The position numbers and the translations under genes are program-made. Positions 1 through 6,888 of a DNA stretch of 15,694 bases are shown here, one piece after another (within the stretch, counting starts at the first letter, position 1; each line of letters opens with the position of its first letter). Below the pieces are notes generated by a model. That model ran no database searches. It was given only the letters and a program-made list of their open reading frames with translations, and was not told the DNA's origin. The stretch comes from an uncultured Eubacteriales bacterium (GTDB lineage: Bacteria; Bacillota; Clostridia; Oscillospirales; Oscillospiraceae), in the NCBI GenBank assembly GCA_900549495.1, contig UROL01000026.1, positions 1 to 15,694 of the forward strand. Direction: 5' to 3'.

Positions 1-44
1 ATCAGCCTCGGTCTCGTGGGCTCGGAGATGTGTATAAGAGACAG
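1..44 (+). other. Nextera/Tn5 adapter remnant at left end
   Basis: Bases 11-44 match the Nextera read-2 (Tn5 mosaic end B) adapter and end in the 19-bp Tn5 mosaic end at 26-44 (ending AAGAGACAG). The first ten bases are probably index or linker sequence. This is library DNA, not genomic sequence; genomic sequence starts at 45. Translating it from the minus strand gives the LLYTSPSPRD tail familiar from adapter-contaminated protein records. Confidence 0.97.
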
Positions 45-189
45 GCTCCGTCAGGGTCTGGATGCCGCCCCGGCGCAGCTGATTGCCAATGGTCAGCATC
101 CGGTGGTTGATTAGCCGCACCACGCCGCTTGCATCGAAGAAGCAAGCGGCCACCGGCAGGCTGTCGAAGCTCTCTTTGATTCTGTCCAT
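45..189 (-). CDS. PAS-type sensor protein, N-terminal fragment (C-terminus cut by adapter)
   Basis: The ATG at 189-187 opens a frame that runs into the adapter after 48 codons. The visible protein begins MDRIKESFDSLPVAACFFDA and continues with GVVRLINHRM. This is the start of a PAS-like sensor domain: a short helix, then a strand with FFDASG and a strand with LIN. It begins five bases after the stop of the 7TM protein upstream, with only a GGGGAG-type ribosome binding site inside that gene's last codons, so the two are probably translationally coupled. From family knowledge, clostridial genes of this kind usually continue into a histidine kinase ATPase domain, but that part is not present here. 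The remaining frame shown beyond base 45 is adapter and should be discarded. I am fairly sure of the gene; kinase identity is inferred. Confidence 0.7.
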
Positions 190-194
190 AGCAC

Positions 195-1841
195 CTACTC
201 CCCTGTTTTTTCCGATATCCAGGTAACGTATTGCAGCCCATCCTCGTCCCGCTCCCACTGCACATCCCGGAACTGCTCCCCCAGCCTGTCCAAGGGGGCA
301 TCCCCGGCGGCGCACAGATGCACCTCCACCCGGTCAGACACCCGGACGGAAAACAGCAGGGCAGTCATGGTTTCCAGCCCCAGCTCCACCGCCGCCTCAA
401 ACAGGTCATAGGTCTGCACGGCCTGGTCGATGGCAAGGGGCCCCTCCCCCATCACCAGGGCCTTGCTGTCCACCCCATACAGGTTCAGATTTTCCACCGA
501 CTCATTGAGACACAGCCCCAACTCCTGGGCGGAAATCGCCCCCCGCTGCACCCCCACAAAGATTAGATTGTTCCGCCGCTTACTATAGGTGCCGATGAGG
601 ATGACCTGCCCCAGCAGCTCCTGGGCCCGGGCCAAATCCTGAATTTTTTGCAGCTGGGTCAGCCGCTCCCGAAGCATCCCGATTTGCCGGGCAGTTTGGG
701 CCTCCATCATATCATACAGGCGGTTTTCCTCCGTCAGCTTCAGGAGCCTTGCCTGCTGGGCATTCTCTGCCGCCAGCACGTCCCCGGTGTCCCGCAGCTC
801 GTCCCGGGTCAGCTCCAGCTCCCGGCCCAGGGCATTCAGCTCGGAAAGATCCTCCTTCCAGAATACCCAGCCCCGGCGCAGGGGATGCCGCCTCAGCAGG
901 GTATCCCCATCCAGCCGGAGGGTGTCCTGCTGCATCCGGCCCAGAAGCCCGGGGGGCAGGGGCTCCTGCATGGCGGCGGATACGTGCTTTGTGTTCAGAG
1001 AAGCATCGGTAATCTGCACCGGCAGACTTGTGGCCTCCAGGAGCTCGTCATAGCCCAGGTTGGAGGGAATCAGCCCGCACTGGATGCAGCTTTCAAAGAT
1101 CCCAGCAAACATCAGGCACAGGGTCACCGTCATGTCCCCTGCCAGCACCCAAACCCAGCGGACACCCCGGGCATAGGCCGCCGCATAGGCCACCGACAGG
1201 GTCAGGGGCACCAGGGGCAGCCAGCGAATCCGCCTGCTATGGGGAATACGGCACTTGCCCAGCATGGTGACAATGGCCGCCACCGCACACGCCAGCTCCC
1301 ACCCCAGCACCAGGTAATACCCCGCCTCATAGCGATAATTCCCATCCGTCGCTACCCCGGTGGGGAAGGAAAACACGCTATAATGCCAGTCATTGGTCAG
1401 AACCAGCAGCAATAGCAACACCGCCGGCACATAGAGCAGCTTCACCGCCCCCGGCAGCCGGAAATTCTCTCCCTTCCCCAGGGACAGCGACACAAAGGCG
1501 GCCAGCAGGGGAATCAGCAGCATGGGCACATAGTATAAATACCACAGCCACCGCTCCCAGTCGGGGTTGTCCACGGAGAATTTTATGGACCGCAGCAGCA
1601 GCCACAGCACCATCAGCGCCGAAATCCGCAGCAGATACCGCCGAACCTGGGGCTGGACAATGCGAATGCGGATGGAAAATCCCCAGGCGCTGAACAGGAA
1701 AATGTAGATGCCGCTGCGAAAATAATTCCACCCATTGTGATGGAGCACCGTCCGGCTGGCATATCTGGCCCACATGGCCAGGGCAATCAGCAGCAGTGCC
1801 CCCATGCCCAGCAGGCAGCTTCTTTTGTTGGCTCTGCCCAT
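195..1841 (-). CDS. 7TM-type sensor protein with degenerate histidine-kinase-like C-terminus
   Basis: This is a 548-aa integral membrane sensor. Residues about 8-255 hold hydrophobic segments consistent with a seven-helix N-terminal sensor (for example 9-25, 41-58, 72-86, 100-120, 133-149, 176-193, 205-250). Next come a short PAS-like stretch (about 265-335), a charged coiled coil (about 335-410) and a mixed alpha/beta C-terminus. The C-terminal motifs YSKRRNNLIFVG (419-430) and NESVENLNLYG (446-456) sit where the ATPase N-box of a histidine kinase would lie. I see no phospho-accepting His in the coiled-coil region and no clear glycine-rich G boxes, so it may sense and signal without autophosphorylating. 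I chose ATG 1841 over two upstream ATGs because those lie inside or upstream of the promoter at 1876-1904; an AGGGGG site precedes 1841. It is the first gene of a minus-strand unit with the PAS protein. Confidence 0.75.
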   Translation of the reverse strand: MGRANKRSCLLGMGALLLIALAMWARYASRTVLHHNGWNYFRSGIYIFLFSAWGFSIRIRIVQPQVRRYLLRISALMVLWLLLRSIKFSVDNPDWERWLWYLYYVPMLLIPLLAAFVSLSLGKGENFRLPGAVKLLYVPAVLLLLLVLTNDWHYSVFSFPTGVATDGNYRYEAGYYLVLGWELACAVAAIVTMLGKCRIPHSRRIRWLPLVPLTLSVAYAAAYARGVRWVWVLAGDMTVTLCLMFAGIFESCIQCGLIPSNLGYDELLEATSLPVQITDASLNTKHVSAAMQEPLPPGLLGRMQQDTLRLDGDTLLRRHPLRRGWVFWKEDLSELNALGRELELTRDELRDTGDVLAAENAQQARLLKLTEENRLYDMMEAQTARQIGMLRERLTQLQKIQDLARAQELLGQVILIGTYSKRRNNLIFVGVQRGAISAQELGLCLNESVENLNLYGVDSKALVMGEGPLAIDQAVQTYDLFEAAVELGLETMTALLFSVRVSDRVEVHLCAAGDAPLDRLGEQFRDVQWERDEDGLQYVTWISEKTGE

Positions 1842-1875
1842 CCTCCGTCCCCCTCTGCCCACCGGCGTTTTATAT

Positions 1876-1904
1876 ATCATACCATGCCGATGCCAAATAG
1901 GCAA
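1876..1904 (-). promoter_or_regulatory. Sigma-A-like promoter for the 7TM sensor gene
   Basis: On the minus strand, a TTGCCT -35 box (1904-1899), a 17-bp spacer and a TATGAT -10 box (1881-1876) are visible. Transcription would start near 1869, giving a leader of about 28 bases before the ATG at 1841. This position rules out the longer upstream starts of the reading frame. Confidence 0.7.
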
Positions 1905-2034
1905 CACGCCCGCCCCCACGAGAGGCGGAAAAAACCATGCTGCCCGGCAGGGCCGGAGCTAACTTGTTTTTTCAAGGCGCAAAAATATTTTTGGAAAGCC
2001 TAGCCAATCGGCGGGGGCAAAGCCAGGGGAAATC

Positions 2035-2043
2035 TGATAAAAT
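2035..2043 (+). promoter_or_regulatory. Candidate extended -10 promoter for the receiver-like gene
   Basis: TGATAAAAT is an extended -10 arrangement (TG, one base, TAAAAT) 43 bases before the ATG at 2087. I see no good -35 box, which is common for extended -10 promoters. It lies in the 245-bp divergent spacer that also holds the promoter for the opposite-strand sensor gene. Confidence 0.45.
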
Positions 2044-2086
2044 AGCAGGGAACCCTAAAAAAGAAGGGAAAGGCGGTGGTGAAGCA

Positions 2087-2470
2087 ATGCGCAGAATCGT
2101 ATTGGATATGCAGGGCGGTCTTTTTGCCGAAGCGGTGATGCAGGCCCTGACTGCCAGTGAGCCGGATTATGTGGTCTACCGCTCTTCCCGGCCGGAGGAA
2201 ACTGTAGCCCTGTGCCGGGCCTGCCGGGCCAATGTGCTGGTGATGGAGGTGATACGGCAGGGGGTGTGGAAGCTGGATAGGCGGCTCCGGATTCGAGACG
2301 ATGTAAAGGCGCTGGGCTGGGACTGCAAGACCCTGCTGCTGGTGGACGAAAAGGCCGACAAAATGCTGGCCGCCGATGTGCGCCAGGCGGTGAAGGATGG
2401 CCTGGTGGACAATTTCATCTACGCCTCAGTGTCCCCCACCTACCTGGCAGGTGTTATCGACACCCTATAG
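2087..2470 (+). CDS. Stand-alone receiver-like protein lacking the phospho-acceptor Asp
   Basis: This 127-aa protein shows the alternating strand/helix pattern of a response-regulator receiver: a first strand RRIVLDM, a third strand ANVLVMEV (48-55), a fourth strand KTLLLVDE (81-88) and a final FIYASVSPTYLAGVI (110-124), which resembles the usual K-P-containing end of the fold. The position expected to carry the phosphorylated Asp reads Glu54, and the conserved Lys before the last loop is missing. No DNA-binding domain follows, because the protein ends at the edge of the receiver fold. It is divergent from the 7TM sensor and PAS sensor, so a role in the same signalling pathway is an inference from position. 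The ATG at 2087 is preceded by a purine-rich AAGGCGGTG stretch, a modest ribosome binding site. Assignment to the receiver superfamily rests on pattern alone. Confidence 0.6.
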   Translation: MRRIVLDMQGGLFAEAVMQALTASEPDYVVYRSSRPEETVALCRACRANVLVMEVIRQGVWKLDRRLRIRDDVKALGWDCKTLLLVDEKADKMLAADVRQAVKDGLVDNFIYASVSPTYLAGVIDTL

Positions 2471-2569
2471 GAAAGAGGGGCCCCGGGGGTGCAAAGCGTT
2501 CTGTCCAGGGCAGGGGAACCCGCTCTGCGGAAGGATACAGAAACAAAAGATACAAAAGGAGGATTCTCT

Positions 2570-2989
2570 ATGAAAGGACAAAAGCTATTGAAGATTACCG
2601 GCATTCTGATGATTATTGCGGCGGTATTTTCCATTTTTGCCGTAATCTTCATCGGCGGAATGGGCACCGTGGCCGCCGGGACAGGGGCCGCCTCCCAGCT
2701 GACCTGGGTCTATTGGTCGGTGCTGGTGCTCACTCTGGTCGGCGGCATCTGCCAGATGATTGCCGGTGTCATGGGTATCAAGCACTGCGCCCGCAAAGAA
2801 ATGGCCAGAACGCTTTTGGTCTGGGGCGTTGTGGTCATTGTGCTGCGTATTCTGGGCGTGGCGCTGGATTTGCTCAGCGGCTACGAAATCGACATTGTCG
2901 GTACCCTGGCCGGTGCGGTGGTGCCGGTGCTCTACATCTACGGCGCAGTGCTCAACTCCAAAGAGGGCAGCACCCAGCCCACAATCTGA
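2570..2989 (+). CDS. Small four-helix membrane protein, unknown function
   Basis: This is a 139-aa, strongly hydrophobic protein with four predicted membrane helices at about residues 8-31, 45-70, 82-105 and 111-132. The loops are short, a basic stretch (KHCARKEMAR) follows helix 2, and the tail is short and polar. No catalytic motif is visible and I do not recognise the family. The ATG at 2570 was chosen over an upstream in-frame ATG because a textbook AAAAGGAGG site lies seven bases before it. It lies 31 bases before the DUF4428 gene on the same strand and probably opens the zinc-ribbon/TPM cluster. A helper role for the membrane proteins in that cluster is only a guess from position. Confidence 0.75.
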   Translation: MKGQKLLKITGILMIIAAVFSIFAVIFIGGMGTVAAGTGAASQLTWVYWSVLVLTLVGGICQMIAGVMGIKHCARKEMARTLLVWGVVVIVLRILGVALDLLSGYEIDIVGTLAGAVVPVLYIYGAVLNSKEGSTQPTI

Positions 2990-3020
2990 TTCCCAAGCCA
3001 TACGAAAAGGAGAAAACATT

Positions 3021-3791
3021 ATGGGACTGTTCGATAAGAAATACTGCGATATCTGCGGCGAAAAAATTGGCCTGCTGGGCAACCGCAAGCTGGAAAACGG
3101 AAATATGTGCAAAAACTGTGCAAAGAAGCTGTCCCCCTGGTTCTCTGACCGACGGAGCAGCACCGTCCAGGAAATCAAGGAGCAGCTGGCCTACCGGGAG
3201 GAAAACCTGAAAAACGTCGCCCTCTTCCACACCACCCGCACCCTGGGCACGGACATGAAGGTGCTGCTGGACGAGGATGCCGGGAAATTTATGGTAACCC
3301 GATCAAGAAATCTGACGGAGGCCAACCCGGATATCCTGCGCTTTGCCGATGTCACCGGCTGCAACCTGGACATTGACGAGGACCGCTCGGAAATCATGCG
3401 AGAGGACAAAGAGGGGAACCAGGTAAGCTACAATCCCCCACGCTATGAATACTCCTATAACTTCTACATCAAGATTTTCGTCAACAACCCCTATTTTGAC
3501 GAAATCCGTTTTAAGCTCAACACCAGCTCCGTGGACATCACCCCCGCCCCGGCACTGCTCCCGGGTATGCCGGTGCGCCATGACCCCGAAGCCAATGTGG
3601 AATACCGCAATTACAAGGAGCTGGGCGAGGAAATTCGCCAGGCCCTGACCCAGGCCCGCCAGGATGTGCGGGAGAAGCTGGCCCAGGCCGCCGCCCCCAA
3701 GGCGGCAGTCACCTGCCCCTACTGCGGTGCCACCACCACCCCGGATGCCAGCGGCTGCTGCGAATACTGCGGCGGTGCGGTGCGGGGCTGA
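3021..3791 (+). CDS. DUF4428 zinc-ribbon protein
   Basis: This 256-aa soluble protein has a zinc-binding module at each end. The N-terminus (about 1-50) matches DUF4428: CDIC at 9-12, KIGLLGNRKL at 15-24, then CKNC at 30-33 and KLSPWF. The middle (about 65-175) is a beta-rich domain with no recognised motif, followed by a helical stretch (195-225). The C-terminus carries a second zinc ribbon: CPYC at 232-235, and CEYC at 247-250. No signal peptide or membrane segment is seen, so it should be cytoplasmic. An AAAAGGAG site precedes the ATG. DUF4428 proteins in Firmicutes often occur near zinc-ribbon, TPM and SPFH-type membrane-stress genes, and two such partners follow downstream here. The exact biochemical role is unknown; metal binding and complex scaffolding are inferred. 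Confidence 0.85.
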   Translation: MGLFDKKYCDICGEKIGLLGNRKLENGNMCKNCAKKLSPWFSDRRSSTVQEIKEQLAYREENLKNVALFHTTRTLGTDMKVLLDEDAGKFMVTRSRNLTEANPDILRFADVTGCNLDIDEDRSEIMREDKEGNQVSYNPPRYEYSYNFYIKIFVNNPYFDEIRFKLNTSSVDITPAPALLPGMPVRHDPEANVEYRNYKELGEEIRQALTQARQDVREKLAQAAAPKAAVTCPYCGATTTPDASGCCEYCGGAVRG

Positions 3792-3810
3792 GCACCCCGC
3801 CTGGAAAGGT

Positions 3811-3830
3811 GCCAATGCCCAGGCATTGGC
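3811..3830. repeat. Perfect 9-bp inverted repeat
   Basis: GCCAATGCC, a two-base centre CA, and GGCATTGGC form a perfect palindrome in the 115-bp gap between the DUF4428 gene and the DUF5067-like gene, 76 bases before the latter's ATG. It is not followed by a run of T, so an intrinsic terminator is unlikely. It could be a regulator-binding operator or a small mRNA hairpin. The rest of this gap shows no convincing promoter. Confidence 0.6.
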
Positions 3831-3906
3831 CTCCACCCTCGGCAGGTACGGTCTTTTGCTTTCCGGCCATTGGTCAATTCCTGCCCCACACCCAAGGGAG
3901 GGACTT

Positions 3907-4455
3907 ATGAAACAGATACACCAGAAAGGACTGTGCTGCCTTCTGGCAGCCCTGATGCTGCTTGCCCTCGCCCCCTGGGGCAAAGCCGGGGCGGCGGCAA
4001 CTTCGGATTTGCTGGAGCTGGAGGATTGCCAGCTTCAATACAAGGGGGCGTGCATCATGGAGGATGCCGACGGAAAGGATGCCATGGTCCTCACCCTGGA
4101 TTTCACCAATACCGGCAAGCAGGATGCCGCATACCTCTGGACCGTCCTCGAAACCGGCTTCCAGAACGGCACTGCGCTGGAGGCCGCTGCCGTGTATACC
4201 GATTACGCCTCCTGGGAATCGGTGATTGACAGTCAGCTTGTCAACGCCGCCCCCGGGGAAACCGTCCGGGTGCAGGCCGCCTTTACCCTGCTCAGCACCG
4301 ACGCATCGGTGGAGGTGGTATTCCAGCAGCTTATCGGGACGAAGGAGGTGCGGCTCCACATTTCCCCCTCCACCCTGAGCCGGGAGACCGCCGCAAACGC
4401 CGATGGCCCCGATGCGCTGCTTTCCTGGTGGAACGGCTCCTGGTACGGCTGGTGA
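3907..4455 (+). CDS. Secreted DUF5067-like protein, N-terminal part (interrupted by in-frame TGA)
   Basis: This is the 182-aa upstream half of what looks like one 339-residue gene. Residues 1-31 form a signal peptide (KQIHQK, a hydrophobic core LLAALMLLALAPW, then AGAAA). Residues about 36-155 resemble the Ig-like DUF5067 domain: a strand with LTLDFTNTG, an exposed ETGFQNGTALEAA, a PGETVRVQAAFTL turn and a VEVVFQQL strand. The frame then reads WWNGSWYGW and stops at TGA (4453-4455); the frame continues open straight after it for 157 more codons. In proteins of this type I expect a second Trp (GWW) at the stop, so a TGG-to-TGA change is the simplest reading. An AAGGGAGG site precedes the ATG. 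The product would be exported; its ligand is unknown. It sits inside the zinc-ribbon/TPM cluster. Confidence 0.75.
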   Translation: MKQIHQKGLCCLLAALMLLALAPWGKAGAAATSDLLELEDCQLQYKGACIMEDADGKDAMVLTLDFTNTGKQDAAYLWTVLETGFQNGTALEAAAVYTDYASWESVIDSQLVNAAPGETVRVQAAFTLLSTDASVEVVFQQLIGTKEVRLHISPSTLSRETAANADGPDALLSWWNGSWYGW

Positions 4456-4458
4456 ACC

Positions 4459-4926
4459 ATGACCGACTGCACAGGGAGCTACCAGAATATGGAGGGCCAA
4501 TGGTGGGATATCTGCGGCACCATTGCGGTTGGCGAGGACTGCACGGGAACCCTCACCCTCTGGGACGAGGACTACACCCAGGAAAGCCCCACCGCCCTGG
4601 TACCCATCCGCCTGGATGCGGCGGGGGCCGGAGAGTTCGGAACCATGACCAGCCAGGGCGGCTGGTTTACCGACATGGAGCTGGACTCCGGGGCCTGGGT
4701 TTCCGACCCGGGGCTGCTGGACTATCCCCAGCTGATTCACATTGCCGGTGACTACGAAATGGAGGACAACACATTCCACTATGACATCTACCTGCGCCCA
4801 TGGGGAATCCACTGGGACGATATGGATGAGGCCGCACTTCCCTACCTCTATCACGACTGGTATCTGCCCATGATTGCATCCGGCAACGCCATGCCCGGCA
4901 GCATCGGCCAGACCCCGGAGACTTAG
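4459..4926 (+). CDS. C-terminal part of the interrupted DUF5067-like protein
   Basis: This 155-aa reading frame starts at the first ATG after the TGA, four bases on and in the same frame as the upstream half. It has no signal peptide and no recognisable ribosome binding site of its own. The content is a beta-rich, aromatic and acidic domain (GQWWDICGTIAVGEDCTGTL, then DEDYTQ, GWFTDMELDSG and FHYDIYL), which looks like a lipocalin- or jelly-roll-like secreted domain rather than a cytoplasmic protein. That supports its being the detached second domain of the preceding gene. If it is expressed it would need readthrough or reinitiation, and by reinitiation it would not be exported. It ends in TAG 53 bases before the zinc-ribbon membrane protein. 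Treat the pair as a probable pseudogene or recent nonsense allele. Confidence 0.65.
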   Translation: MTDCTGSYQNMEGQWWDICGTIAVGEDCTGTLTLWDEDYTQESPTALVPIRLDAAGAGEFGTMTSQGGWFTDMELDSGAWVSDPGLLDYPQLIHIAGDYEMEDNTFHYDIYLRPWGIHWDDMDEAALPYLYHDWYLPMIASGNAMPGSIGQTPET

Positions 4927-4979
4927 CCCACAGGCGGCCGGGTACGGCCCATCGATGGCAACCGAAATGAGGGAAAACT

Positions 4980-6080
4980 ATGCCGACTGAAATTACCAAT
5001 TATCAATGCCCTGCCTGCACCGGGCCCCTCCGCTTTGTGGGGGCCTCCGGTAAGCTGGAATGCGAATACTGCGGCTCCCGCTTCCAAGCGGAGGAAATCC
5101 AGGCTCTTTACGCCAAGAAGGAGCAACAGGCCGCCCAGGCCGGGCAGAAGGCAGAATCCCAATGGGATACCTCCGGCATCTGCCAGGACTGGGGGGCGGA
5201 GGCTGCGGCCATAAGGGCCTACAGCTGCCCCTCCTGCGGGGCGGAGCTGCTGTGTGATGCCACCACCGCCGCCACCGCCTGCCCCTATTGCGGCAATCCC
5301 TCGGTGGTGCCGGGGCAGTTCTCCGGCGCTCTGCGGCCGGACTATATTCTCCCCTTCCGGCTCAGTAAGGAGGATGCCATCAAGGCGCTGAAAAGGCACT
5401 ATCTCAAAAAGCCCCTGCTGCCTGCCACCTTCTCCAAGGCCAACCATTTGCAGGAAATCAAGGGGGTATATGTCCCCTTCTGGATGTACGACGGAAGTGC
5501 CCACGGCAGCGTGCGGTTCCACGCCACCCGGGTGCACACCTATACCTCCGGAGATTACAAAATCACCGAGACCAGCCACTTTGACGTCCGCCGGGCCGGG
5601 AGCATTGCCTTTGAAAAAATCCCGGTGGATGCCTCCAGTAAAATGCCCGATGACTACATGGACTCCATCGAGCCCTATGACTACGCCGACCTGAAGCCCT
5701 TCTCCACGACGTATCTTCCCGGCTTTCTGGCGGACAAATACGACGTGAGCCTGGAAAGCAGCCGCCAGCGGGCGGACCAGCGCTGCGCAGGCTCCCTGGC
5801 CCAGGCCCTGGCGGGCACCGTCACCGGCTACGCCACCTGCATCGAAACCGCTCGGGACATCTGCCTGCACCGGGGGAAGGTGCATTATGCCCTTCTGCCT
5901 GTATGGCTGCTGAATACCAAATGGGAGGGCAAGGACTTTCTCTTCGCCGTAAACGGCCAGACCGGCAAGCTGGTGGGCAAGCTGCCGGTAAGCACCCGGC
6001 GGGCCATCGGCCTGTTTGCCGCCATAGCGGCCCCCCTCATTGCCATCAGCGTCACCGCCCTGCTGCTGATGGTCCGGTAA
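4980..6080 (+). CDS. TFIIB-type zinc-ribbon membrane protein, YdjG-like
   Basis: This is a 366-aa protein with two Cys4 zinc ribbons near the N-terminus: CPAC at 10-13 with CEYC at 28-31, and CPSC at 83-86 with CPYC at 101-104. A short Gln/Ala-rich helix lies between them. A large middle domain (about 115-335) includes the characteristic YVPFWMYDG (156-164) and ALLPVWLLNTKW stretches. The C-terminus is a single hydrophobic helix (about 342-365), so the zinc ribbons should face the cytoplasm from a C-terminal anchor. The order of domains and length fit YdjG of Bacillus subtilis, which with YdjH acts at the membrane to recruit PspA and the SPFH protein YdjI; homology is by recognition, not by search. 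A GAGGG site precedes the ATG, and the TPM gene begins 14 bases after the stop, as ydjH follows ydjG. Confidence 0.85.
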   Translation: MPTEITNYQCPACTGPLRFVGASGKLECEYCGSRFQAEEIQALYAKKEQQAAQAGQKAESQWDTSGICQDWGAEAAAIRAYSCPSCGAELLCDATTAATACPYCGNPSVVPGQFSGALRPDYILPFRLSKEDAIKALKRHYLKKPLLPATFSKANHLQEIKGVYVPFWMYDGSAHGSVRFHATRVHTYTSGDYKITETSHFDVRRAGSIAFEKIPVDASSKMPDDYMDSIEPYDYADLKPFSTTYLPGFLADKYDVSLESSRQRADQRCAGSLAQALAGTVTGYATCIETARDICLHRGKVHYALLPVWLLNTKWEGKDFLFAVNGQTGKLVGKLPVSTRRAIGLFAAIAAPLIAISVTALLLMVR

Positions 6081-6094
6081 GGAGGGAGACAACG

Positions 6095-6877
6095 ATGAAA
6101 AAAAGAGTACTGAGCCTTCTGCTGGTGCTGGTAACCGTCCTGGCCCTTTGCGCCGCAGCAGCGGGGCAAAGCGAAGCCCAGCTGGGCTACGTCACCGACC
6201 GTGCCCAGCTTCTCGGCGAAAGCCAACTGGCCCAGCTGGAAAAAATGGCAGGGGCCGTCTCCCGGCAATTTCAGGTGGGGGTTTACATTGTAACGGTGGA
6301 GGATTTCCGAAGCATCCACTCCGGCGGTGTCTACAAGGCCACCTATACCCTGTATCACAACCATTCCCTGGGCCTGGGGCCAGACCGGGACGGCATTATG
6401 CTCCTGCTGAGCATGGACGACCGGGACTGGGCCATGTTCTGCTACGGTAAGCGCTGCGAATACGCCTTTAACAGCCATGGCCAGAAGCAGCTGGAAAAGG
6501 TCTTCCTGGACAATTTCCGGGAGAACGACTGGTACGGCGGCTTTTCCGACTATATCCGAAACTGCGGTGCCTATCTGGCGGCGGCGGAAGCCGGGAAGCC
6601 CCTCCGGGCCAGTCCTCTTATTGCGATTCTCGTTGCAGTGGGGCTCTGCCTGTTGGCGGCGGCGGTTATCGTCACCATAATCTGGGAGAAGATGAACACC
6701 GTGCATCCGAAGTCCACGGCCAATGCCTATATCACCCAGGCTCTTCAGCTCACGGAAAAAACGGATGCCTTCACCCATAAGACCACCTCCCGCCGGAAGA
6801 TTGAGCGCAGCTCCTCCGGCGGAAGCAGCCGAAGCGAATCCGGCGGCGGCGGTTCCGGCCGAAGCGGAAAATTCTGA
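6095..6877 (+). CDS. TPM-domain membrane protein, YdjH-like
   Basis: This is a 260-aa protein with a signal peptide (1-24, KKR then a leucine/valine core). Its extracytoplasmic TPM domain (about 28-165) contains VTDRAQLLGESQLAQLEK (33-50), GVYIVTVED (62-70), RDGIMLLLSMDDRDW (98-112) and a FRENDWYGGF-type end. One membrane helix follows (about 173-197), then a basic and serine/glycine-rich cytoplasmic tail ending GGGGSGRSGKF, the tail typical of TPM proteins. From family knowledge, TPM domains (YgcG/YdjH type) sit outside the membrane and act in envelope maintenance; in Bacillus, YdjH pairs with YdjG. The gene follows the zinc-ribbon gene by 14 bases with a GGAGGGAGA site, so co-translation is likely. 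Length and layout match YdjH closely. Confidence 0.87.
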   Translation: MKKRVLSLLLVLVTVLALCAAAAGQSEAQLGYVTDRAQLLGESQLAQLEKMAGAVSRQFQVGVYIVTVEDFRSIHSGGVYKATYTLYHNHSLGLGPDRDGIMLLLSMDDRDWAMFCYGKRCEYAFNSHGQKQLEKVFLDNFRENDWYGGFSDYIRNCGAYLAAAEAGKPLRASPLIAILVAVGLCLLAAAVIVTIIWEKMNTVHPKSTANAYITQALQLTEKTDAFTHKTTSRRKIERSSSGGSSRSESGGGGSGRSGKF

Positions 6878-6888
6878 AAGGAGCAGCG

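Noticed and set aside
2..301. Minus-strand frame ending in LLYTSPSPRD
   Set aside because: The tail is translated Nextera adapter and the rest is out of frame with the sensor gene and its PAS partner.
4453..4455. Selenocysteine or genome-wide UGA-to-Trp recoding at the internal TGA
   Set aside because: Several neighbouring genes use TGA as a normal stop, the expected residue is Trp rather than Cys/Sec, and no obvious selenocysteine hairpin is seen just downstream.
4923..6092. 389-codon minus-strand open frame over the zinc-ribbon gene
   Set aside because: The plus-strand frame has paired Cys4 zinc ribbons and a membrane anchor; the antisense frame is Gly/Gln/His-rich with no motif or start signal.
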